From: Candidatus Woesearchaeota archaeon
GTDB taxonomy: Archaea > Nanobdellota > Nanobdellia > Woesearchaeales > UBA11576
Direction of reading: 5' to 3'
DNA: 64,000 nucleotides
Assembly (NCBI GenBank): GCA_018675335.1
Contig: JABGYH010000007.1
Coordinates: forward strand, 1-64,000
The notes beneath the pieces are model-generated. The model did not search any database. It was not told the DNA's origin and saw nothing but the letters and a program-made list of their open reading frames with translations. Positions 54,175-62,066 of the stretch are shown here, piece by piece (the first letter of the stretch is position 1; each line of letters opens with the position of its first letter). Position numbers and translations under genes: made by a program.

Positions 54175-56023
54175 TTGTCACCTTCGATTCTCCACCTATT
54201 TTTGGAGTTGGAACTATTGAATCTGAACTAACTGGATTAGAACTTACATTACTAGAATCATCAGGAGTTTCAGATGTACTTGGAAGGAGTTGAGATGGAT
54301 CTGTTGATTTTTTGAACTCTGCCTCGCATGCGTTAATCTTATTTGTGCAAAATTCTATCTCCCCAGTACAAAGTTGAATTAAATTATCTAATCGGACAAT
54401 TACTTTTTTTAATTCATTACGACGAACATCAGGATGAATAATTTTATTTGCGACTTCTGCAAAAGATTTGCTATCTTCAAACTGTTTTTTTGCAGTTGAA
54501 AAATACTTAAATGCATCAGCATAAGTTTTTTCTGCGAATTTGGTTTCACCAATTTCTTTTGCTTCAATTGCTGAGTTTTTTAGAGTTACAGATAAACCTT
54601 CAAATGCAATTGCTTTTTCCCCTTCTAAACTTCTTAAATCTAAAATTTTAGAATCCAACTCATTACTTAAACTAACGATTAATTGGAAATAACCATACTT
54701 AATTCTAAATCTTTGTTCTACATCCAAAGAAGTTGAAACTAAATTTGCAATACCACTCTTTAAATTGACCCAACCCTCGACTTTTTTTAACCCTTCAAAT
54801 AAATCTCTAACTTCACTATAAACTTTCTTTAGTCGTTCTTGATTATTAATCCGCTCAGAATGAATAACTTCAAAACTCAGTTCATCAGTAAATTGATCAT
54901 ATTTTCTCTTTTTAAAATCTAGAAGTAACTTTAACTGATCAGCATTTATTGCTATTAATTTATATGATTTGTCTAAAGTTCCAAACGCATTTTCAACTTG
55001 TTTTTTTTCTAATAAATCAATTTTTTCAAAAATTTGACTCATCGCAGGAATCCTAGATACTAAAGTATTAATAACATCTTTAATTGCGTTAAAATAGTCT
55101 TTTTCGTCACCACACTTAGTTGGAAGATGTTTAAGTTTAGTGCTAATATTTCTTGATAAATCAAATTCTTTAATTTTTTCTATTACTTTACCAACAACAG
55201 AAAGATCCTCCCGATCAGTTCTTTTATCTTTGACATGTTGGTTTAGCCATTCAAAAGTAACTTTACATCCTGCATCCTTACTAAAAAAATCAGTTTCTTC
55301 TAAAGATAATTGTTCTTTTAATTTTTTTAATTTTGTTTTCAAAACTAAATTTTGATCTTCCAAATATTTAATGAAATCACGAACTCGTTTAAACTCAACT
55401 TCTTCTTCAGCTTTAATTGGATCTGGATCTGACTCGTTTTCGTCCACACCGGTCTTTTTTGAAGAACCATCATTTTCTTTATGTGGTGCACTATCCGCAG
55501 CAGCATTTTCATCATCTTCATTTTCTGAAGCCTTTTTAGAATACCGATTCCTAACTTTACCTGCAATTGCAAGAACAACTAATAACACTAAACATATTGC
55601 AACACCAATAAAAATCCATTTAATTATATTCCAACCACTCCACGAACTAGAACTTTCTGAGTTAGACGATTCACAATTATTATCTTCACAAGTTTCAGTT
55701 GAAAGACAATCAGAATCAGAATTACACTTAAGATTTTTTGAATTAGATAAAGCTCTTGCTTTATTAATAAATGCATTTTTAACAAGTGCAGTATCTTTTG
55801 CAGCCAAATATGCTGGAGATGATTTTATTTCAATTAATTGATCTCTACTCGCATCTTCAATTGAATTAAATAAAGCAGTATTTCTAAAAGTTTCTAACGA
55901 TTTAATTTTTGAACTAACTTCTTTTGAGGATAACGCAAAAACAAATACTGCAGATGAGATTAACAAAATAGTTAAAACTAGTAAAACCAAACTACCATAT
56001 TTTAACATTTTATTTGAAGTCAT
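54167..56023 (-). CDS. Signal-anchored coiled-coil protein with Cys motif
   Basis: 618 residues. Signal peptide (GSLVLLVLTILLISSAVFVFA), an outside part of about 90 residues ending in the motif CNSDSDCLSTETCEDNNC (C-x5-C-x5-C-x4-C), a span (WIFIGVAICLVLLVVLAIAG) near 135-160, a charged linker and about 400 residues of cytoplasmic coiled coil. The tail is Ser/Thr/Pro-rich. Its Cys motif matches the three in the 713-residue protein. Start overlaps the 286-residue gene by four bases. Confidence 0.7.
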   Translation of the reverse strand: MTSNKMLKYGSLVLLVLTILLISSAVFVFALSSKEVSSKIKSLETFRNTALFNSIEDASRDQLIEIKSSPAYLAAKDTALVKNAFINKARALSNSKNLKCNSDSDCLSTETCEDNNCESSNSESSSSWSGWNIIKWIFIGVAICLVLLVVLAIAGKVRNRYSKKASENEDDENAAADSAPHKENDGSSKKTGVDENESDPDPIKAEEEVEFKRVRDFIKYLEDQNLVLKTKLKKLKEQLSLEETDFFSKDAGCKVTFEWLNQHVKDKRTDREDLSVVGKVIEKIKEFDLSRNISTKLKHLPTKCGDEKDYFNAIKDVINTLVSRIPAMSQIFEKIDLLEKKQVENAFGTLDKSYKLIAINADQLKLLLDFKKRKYDQFTDELSFEVIHSERINNQERLKKVYSEVRDLFEGLKKVEGWVNLKSGIANLVSTSLDVEQRFRIKYGYFQLIVSLSNELDSKILDLRSLEGEKAIAFEGLSVTLKNSAIEAKEIGETKFAEKTYADAFKYFSTAKKQFEDSKSFAEVANKIIHPDVRRNELKKVIVRLDNLIQLCTGEIEFCTNKINACEAEFKKSTDPSQLLPSTSETPDDSSNVSSNPVSSDSIVPTPKIGGESKVTNE

Positions 56024-56880
56024 TTTTTTGATTGAGTGTTTTGAGCAGGAGTTACCTGAGAGGACGTTTTAGCTTTTAATTCGGATTTTAATTGATTAAG
56101 AGATACAATATGACCTTGCGCTAAATTTGCATCTTCAAGATTTTCAGGAGATGTATCTGACAAAAACTTAGTTGCGGCAACTAATCGAGGATCATTATCA
56201 GACCCAGGTTCACCAACTTTTGAAGAATCATCTGATTTTGATTTATCATCAGAATTTGAAGAACTAATATCTCCAAGACCTAAATGGCCTAAAATTGAAT
56301 CCGATCCAAACATTTTTTTCAAAACTGAATTTGAATTACATGAATTATCATTACAAACAGTGACTATCAGAAAATAAAATATCACACAAGAAAGTATTAG
56401 TGCAAGAACTAATGCAATAATTGCTTTACCCGCACCTTCACCCAGAACTTTTCTAATAACCCAAAATAGCCCCCCCATTAATGCAAAGAATAAAATAATC
56501 ACACTAATTGGAAGAAGTTTAGTCACAGTAATTTTTCCTCCAAAAACAAGTCCACCAGTAAGGGCCGCACCAATTGCTAAAACTGCTAAATAAACTGCAG
56601 CGTTATTTCCCTCTCCCCTAAATTTTTGAAGTCCCATAAATGCTATGAAGCAATAAATAATCATAAAAATAAGAAAATCACCAAATGACGGAGTATCATC
56701 AAATGCGAATAATTTTTTCATTGAATTTCCAACTGCAGCCAAAGGTGCTGCTTCAGCCACTTCTGCAAACAAAGAAAATGCAAATAAACCAATAAGTAAA
56801 ACTAACAAAAACTTCAAACAATTATTTGAACTCAATATTGTATTTATTGAATTTCGTTTTTTTGTTGTTTTTTTATTCAT
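56020..56880 (-). CDS. Polytopic membrane protein of the envelope cluster
   Basis: 286 residues. A signal-like segment (FLLVLLIGLFAFSLFAEVAEAA) is followed by four to five spans to about residue 180 (AIGAALTGGLVFGGKITVTKLLPI, then VIRKVLGEGAGKAIIALVLALILSCVIFYFL). KITVTKLLPI aligns with NFSVTNLFPI in the 713-residue protein, so the membrane parts look paralogous. The end is charged and Ser-rich. Four-base overlap with the downstream gene. Confidence 0.68.
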   Translation of the reverse strand: MNKKTTKKRNSINTILSSNNCLKFLLVLLIGLFAFSLFAEVAEAAPLAAVGNSMKKLFAFDDTPSFGDFLIFMIIYCFIAFMGLQKFRGEGNNAAVYLAVLAIGAALTGGLVFGGKITVTKLLPISVIILFFALMGGLFWVIRKVLGEGAGKAIIALVLALILSCVIFYFLIVTVCNDNSCNSNSVLKKMFGSDSILGHLGLGDISSSNSDDKSKSDDSSKVGEPGSDNDPRLVAATKFLSDTSPENLEDANLAQGHIVSLNQLKSELKAKTSSQVTPAQNTQSKK

Positions 56881-56942
56881 TTTTTATGGTTTATTTTTTT
56901 GATTTTGATTATTTTTGATTTTATTTTTTGAACTTTAGCCGA

Positions 56943-58799
56943 TCATGCTGCTTTTTGATTTTGTACTAAACTTAACTCAGGTTTTGAGTTTGAATCTGAC
57001 GAACTATTTTGAGATTTATCTGACGAGCGTGAAACTACATTTGCAGATTTTGCATGTTTTTTTGTAGCAATATCTTTTGCAGAAAAAATACGACTCAATC
57101 CAAATGGCAATCTAAGATAATGTTTTTCTAATGGAGGTTCGCCAAGTTTAACTCTTATTTGCTCATCTTTTAATTTTCTATAAAATGCAATTTTTTGTTT
57201 TAAATTATGAATATCATTCAATAATTGTTTAATTTTAGCATCCCGTTTAGAAACATTCGATTTTATTCTTTTGTCTAATGTAACTATAAAACCAGAATTA
57301 TCATTTGCAGCAGTAAATAACTCAACAACCCGTTCTGGATCTGCCCCTTTAAAATTAGATGTTGCAACACTCCCAATAAAGTCTTCTCGTTTTGATTTTT
57401 CTTGTTGCGCTACAACCGCCAAACTATGATAATGCATAATAACTGATTTCGCAATTGCAAAATTACGATACAACTCACTTTCATCAGTTTGAATTTTTTT
57501 TAATGAATTAAGTTCATGACTCAACCCCTTTGAAAGTTTATGCGCTCTATCACTAATTGATTCAATAAATGCAACTTGTACTTTTTGAGATTTTTTCTTT
57601 AACTCTTCAAAGTATAATTTAACAATAACCTTAACTTGAGCTACTGCTTCATGCTCAACTTTACTCAACCTATCCCCTGATTTAAGATTTGAAATTAAAG
57701 AATTTAATAATTCAACAGGATTTCTTTTTGAAAACTGAGTTCTAAAAATAGTTGCATAAGCTTTATCTTTATACCTGCTTTCTAAAATTTGAGCAGTATT
57801 TTCAATTAAATGCGCTAAAACAATATCGGACAATATTGCAATCATGTTATTATCATTATAATTATTATCAAACTTACTCAAATAACTCACAATTGCTTTT
57901 GCAATAATTGTTGACGGTGAATCTTTTAAGTTCAATTGAGCCCAATAATCTGGAACGTTTTCATCAATTCCAAACGCAACTAAATAATCTATAATTTTTT
58001 GCCCATCTTTTTTTGAAAAATCTTGCAATAACTGAGCCAACGGTTTGGAGTTAACACTTGCAAGAATTTTTTTTACTGCAAATAACACAGTTACAAAAGT
58101 ACTTTTCTTATTTGTCAATAAGTCTTTGAAATGTTCTAATGCTTTTACTTCTTCAAACAACTTACCCAAAAATACAATTTTGTCAGATTGAGCTAGTTTT
58201 TTTTCTAACTTACTTTTTGGAAAATGTTTTTCAACATAATCAACAAATTGTTCAAAATACGAAACAAAATGAACAACATCTAAATGAAATACTTCTCCAC
58301 TAGCAAGATTGTTTTTTACAGAAGTAAAAAAACCAACATCTTGTTGAGGGGGAATTAACTTTTTAGCTACAAATTTTTTCATTAGTTTCGTTAACTTTGT
58401 TGCCAGCTCAGAATCATGAAAATTTGTGGTCAACCATTTACAATACTCATCTAAATGAGGTAAAAACGTATGGAAAAAGAATTCTGAAACTCTTAAACTT
58501 TTACCTGAATCTGCAAGTAGAGTTTCTAAATGCTCAAGTTCTCTACCCATCAAAGTATGAGCAAATCTTTTTCTAAACCTGCCATATAATTCGAATGTAT
58601 CTGAAAATTCAACAAATAAATCATCTAATTCTTTTGCTGCAAGTTTGAAATCAGCAGGAAGATTAGATCTGTTCACCGCAGGAGTATTTTGAGTAACTAC
58701 TCTTAAATTCGTTTTGTTACTAGCTGCATTTACTGCACTCGCAGGGTTTATGTTTGATCCAGCTACAGGACATTGATTTGAAATATTTGGTACAACCAT
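56943..58799 (-). CDS. Helical cytoplasmic protein, 618 residues
   Basis: 618 residues, nearly all helical, with heptad stretches near the end (RDAKIKQLLNDIHNLKQKIAFYRKL). No signal peptide or span; Ser/Asn-rich tail. No family recognised. A scaffold role alongside the other coiled-coil proteins is likely. Confidence 0.62.
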   Translation of the reverse strand: MVVPNISNQCPVAGSNINPASAVNAASNKTNLRVVTQNTPAVNRSNLPADFKLAAKELDDLFVEFSDTFELYGRFRKRFAHTLMGRELEHLETLLADSGKSLRVSEFFFHTFLPHLDEYCKWLTTNFHDSELATKLTKLMKKFVAKKLIPPQQDVGFFTSVKNNLASGEVFHLDVVHFVSYFEQFVDYVEKHFPKSKLEKKLAQSDKIVFLGKLFEEVKALEHFKDLLTNKKSTFVTVLFAVKKILASVNSKPLAQLLQDFSKKDGQKIIDYLVAFGIDENVPDYWAQLNLKDSPSTIIAKAIVSYLSKFDNNYNDNNMIAILSDIVLAHLIENTAQILESRYKDKAYATIFRTQFSKRNPVELLNSLISNLKSGDRLSKVEHEAVAQVKVIVKLYFEELKKKSQKVQVAFIESISDRAHKLSKGLSHELNSLKKIQTDESELYRNFAIAKSVIMHYHSLAVVAQQEKSKREDFIGSVATSNFKGADPERVVELFTAANDNSGFIVTLDKRIKSNVSKRDAKIKQLLNDIHNLKQKIAFYRKLKDEQIRVKLGEPPLEKHYLRLPFGLSRIFSAKDIATKKHAKSANVVSRSSDKSQNSSSDSNSKPELSLVQNQKAA

Positions 58800-58835
58800 T
58801 TTTTTATTTTTTTTAACTTATGTTCTAACTTAATT

Positions 58836-60332
58836 TTAAGATGAAAAAGCAGGATCTAACTGACCTCCTGAGTTTTTATCATCTTTTGATTCCGAACTTG
58901 TTCCTTCTTTTTTTGCAGGAGTGCTAGGATTTGGTGAATCTGACTTGGCGTTGTTTTTACTACCAAATAAATTTCCAATACCACTTCCGATAAATCCAAA
59001 ACTCCTACGCCAAAGAGGGGGTTTATCAACTAAACCAATAGTATCTTTCATAGAAGTTTTAGTTCGTTTCCAATTATCCATAGAATCTTGAAGATCTTTA
59101 ATCGCTTCAGGATCTTTCATATGCAACTCTCGGAAATATTTTTTAAAATCTCCTTTAACCTTAGATTTAGGAATTCCAAGTTTTTGAGCAACTTGCCCAA
59201 TAATTCCATCTTGAAGTTCTGCATCTAATTTTTCTTCATCAGAATCAAAATTAAGAAGTGGAATTGCCCCAGATAATCTTGCTTTTAGAGGATGACCTTC
59301 TTCAATTAATTGATCAACTCTAGTACGCTCTTTTTCTGATAGATTCTGATAAGTTTCAGACCAATTCTTCCCCACATTTGAAAGAATATTTTTTACATGC
59401 CCAATTAAAATCCCAACAATAATCCAAGTAAGAATTGCCTCTGCTGATCCAGGACCAGGATTTGTTTTGAAGGGATTCCACACAATTAAACTTGAATTCA
59501 CATCAACATTAGTTATAATAATTTGAACAAATGCGAAAGCTAAACCAAAAATAAATCCACTAGGTTTATCACTATTCATATTTTGGTGAAGATTAAAACT
59601 TAAAGCCATAAGAGCTGCCCACCCACCAATTAAAACTGCAATTGCCCTAGTCATCCCATCATTAGCAAATGAAAATGCAATAAATGCAGGAATAATAAAT
59701 TCCATATAAAAACCGTCAGGCAATCCAAGTTTATCTTTAAAAATAACAAACACAAATATTAAACTAACAAATGCTGCGATAAATGCAGGTAACCCTTCAC
59801 CATTCGTTCCAGTCTTTAATACTCCTTGATCAACATCTTTTGGAAAATCGCTTAACACATAAGCTCCAGGACTATTATTAACTTGAGTACAACCAATCTT
59901 TGACTCTCCATTATCACAACCCCAACCCATTACTTTGTATTCGAGGAAAGTTTTTTGCTCCCAAATATATTCTTGAGGCTCAACTAACATTGACTTTGTT
60001 ATCAAAACTGCTACGACAAATACCATTGCCCAAGCAACATACTTACTTGAGTTATCAGAAAATTTACTTCCCAAAAATACCATAAATAACACGAATAAAA
60101 CACCACAAGTTGCAAGTGTTGAAAGTATGAACTGTTTTGTCAAATAATTTAATTTAAACTCCTTAAACTTAACTTTATACTCTCCAAACTTAGATTTTGC
60201 GCCTGAGAATTTACTTTTGAATGTATCTTTAAAACCTGCTTCAACCGCAAGAGAACAAACGAACATAAATAATACTAATGAGATTAACAAAAACACAATT
60301 TTTCTTTTTTTGTTTTTATTTAGTTTATTCAT
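58836..60332 (-). CDS. Polytopic membrane protein, 498 residues
   Basis: 498 residues with a signal-like start (VFLLISLVLFMFVCSLAVEAG), two further early spans, a Cys-containing outside loop (GWGCDNGESKIGCTQV), six or so later spans to about residue 325, then a soluble tail of 170 residues ending in a Ser/Lys/Asn-rich segment. No family recognised. It starts 43 nt after the AAA-ATPase gene. A possible channel or assembly platform of the cluster. Confidence 0.65.
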   Translation of the reverse strand: MNKLNKNKKRKIVFLLISLVLFMFVCSLAVEAGFKDTFKSKFSGAKSKFGEYKVKFKEFKLNYLTKQFILSTLATCGVLFVLFMVFLGSKFSDNSSKYVAWAMVFVVAVLITKSMLVEPQEYIWEQKTFLEYKVMGWGCDNGESKIGCTQVNNSPGAYVLSDFPKDVDQGVLKTGTNGEGLPAFIAAFVSLIFVFVIFKDKLGLPDGFYMEFIIPAFIAFSFANDGMTRAIAVLIGGWAALMALSFNLHQNMNSDKPSGFIFGLAFAFVQIIITNVDVNSSLIVWNPFKTNPGPGSAEAILTWIIVGILIGHVKNILSNVGKNWSETYQNLSEKERTRVDQLIEEGHPLKARLSGAIPLLNFDSDEEKLDAELQDGIIGQVAQKLGIPKSKVKGDFKKYFRELHMKDPEAIKDLQDSMDNWKRTKTSMKDTIGLVDKPPLWRRSFGFIGSGIGNLFGSKNNAKSDSPNPSTPAKKEGTSSESKDDKNSGGQLDPAFSS

Positions 60333-60374
60333 TTTTGTTAGTTAATAGAGTAATTGAATTTATTTTATCGAGAG

Positions 60375-61577
60375 TTATCTCAAAAAATCCTCCAGCTCTG
60401 CGAGGCTTGCCAATGAAATTATATCTGAATCCTTAATTGAAATATTATTAAACATCAATTTACACCATATCTTTAGAAGAGGTGTTGCAAAAACAAAGAC
60501 TTTACCTTCCTTTTTGATAATATCAACCTCCATTAAACGCTCCAGAAGACTTTTGGTAACTGGCCCCGAACGATAAACTTGACGTGCAATTTCAGTCAAT
60601 CTTAAATCAGGATTATGAGTCATAACTTTTAGAACTACTTTTAACAAGGTTGCACCCCTAGCATTAGTTAATGCAGTAGAGTAAGTTTTATTACAAAATG
60701 AATAAAGAGGCGAAAATTTAGAAGATAAATTTTGAACGAAAAATGCAAATAAATTCTCATTAGAAATTTTAAAAGAGTCTTGTTTTGTTGATTGTTCTTC
60801 TTTAAACTTCAAATATAAAGATTTTGAAAGAGTTCTTACTAAAAAAGGAATCCCTCCCGAAAAATTATAAATTTGAGAAATTACATGCCTATCAAAATTA
60901 TACTTTAAAACTTTTTCAATATAATGAATAGTTGCATCTTTATCCCAATACTTCATTTCTAATAAATCAACTCTATATTTCAAAAGTCCAGTTAGTTTAT
61001 TTGTGAAACTTGATGAAAAAATGTAATTGACATGTTTATGAGAATTCATTCGCGTAAAAAATAAATCAAGTATATCTCTAATCTGCGAATAATTATTAAA
61101 ATCCAGTAAATTTTCAAAATTAAGAAATGCAATAGACATTTTTTGTTTAATATGTTTTGCAAAATATTCCGAAAAATCAAATGCGGACTCTAATAATAAG
61201 GTTTGATCTGGCTTTATTTTTTGTAATTCATTTTGAATTACTCCAATTATTTCTTTACATTGTTTTGATAATGCTTGCTCAATCAAAAAATCTGCATCAT
61301 AATACTTTGAACGCTCAACAGAATTATTTGAAAAATAAGACCAAACAATTGTTCCAACAAATTCAATAGAAAACTGTTCTGGAGAAATACTTAACCTGTT
61401 TAAATCACAAATTAGCGCATGTTTTGGCTTAAGACTTGCAAAATGAGTTTTTATTAATGTCTCCTTACCACAAGAATTAGGCCCTAAAACAGCAATATTT
61501 GAATTTTTCCTAAGTGCATCTAAAAAAATAGAATTATCCCAATACAACACCTCTTTTTCTGACAAAAATTTATGCAT
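60375..61577 (-). CDS. AAA-type ATPase with C-terminal winged helix
   Basis: 400 residues from ATG 61575-61577; a TTG seven codons earlier is possible, but the TATA position (about 61614-61624) fits the ATG. The P-loop is AVLGPNSCGKETLI, Walker B IAFLNFENLL, and GGIPFLVRTLSKSLY is the sensor-2 helix. A winged helix ends the protein (LRLTEIARQVYRSGPVTKSLLERL). It belongs to the archaeal-ATPase (PF01637) kind, distant kin of Orc1/Cdc6. First gene of the minus-strand operon; regulator or motor of the cluster. Confidence 0.75.
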   Translation of the reverse strand: MHKFLSEKEVLYWDNSIFLDALRKNSNIAVLGPNSCGKETLIKTHFASLKPKHALICDLNRLSISPEQFSIEFVGTIVWSYFSNNSVERSKYYDADFLIEQALSKQCKEIIGVIQNELQKIKPDQTLLLESAFDFSEYFAKHIKQKMSIAFLNFENLLDFNNYSQIRDILDLFFTRMNSHKHVNYIFSSSFTNKLTGLLKYRVDLLEMKYWDKDATIHYIEKVLKYNFDRHVISQIYNFSGGIPFLVRTLSKSLYLKFKEEQSTKQDSFKISNENLFAFFVQNLSSKFSPLYSFCNKTYSTALTNARGATLLKVVLKVMTHNPDLRLTEIARQVYRSGPVTKSLLERLMEVDIIKKEGKVFVFATPLLKIWCKLMFNNISIKDSDIISLASLAELEDFLR

Positions 61578-61598
61578 CTTTGTTCTCGCAAAACTCAA

Positions 61599-62066
61599 AA
61601 TTATTGTTTTTTTACTATATTTTACTCAAGTCAAGTATTTTTTATACCAATCGGAATATATTCAGAATTGAATACTATTTAAATCTTACTAAAATTTTTA
61701 TACAAAACCGAATATAAACAAGCTACAAAATATACCGTTCAGCATAATCATATATAAATGTTTTGAAAGTCTAATTCAGATGAATTACAAATCGGAATAT
61801 ATACCAAACTGAATAATAAAATAATTAATTAGAAAAAAAATTATTAATTAAAGAATAAAAAAAATGATTAAAAAAATAATAAATAAGTAAGAATTCCCAA
61901 TTATCCTGCGAAAGATTTAAATAATAAAAAAGAAAACAATTTCTAAATATACAATTAAAATATTTTAGTTGTATATATTATGTTTAAATTAAAAAATATT
62001 GTTTTTATTATTCAATAACAAAAATAAATAAATTTAAGCAATTATTTTCAAAAAAAAATTAAAAGG
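61599..62066. other. AT-rich divergent region with repeated CGGAATATAT
   Basis: About 470 bases between the divergent AAA-ATPase gene and the OmpA-like gene. A near-direct repeat of about 29 bases occurs at 61646-61674 and 61787-61815 (common core AATCGGAATATAT, ending in TGAATA). A weaker copy, AACCGAATATAA, is at about 61705-61718. No ORF, tRNA or terminator seen. The rest is runs of A and T. Confidence 0.5.
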
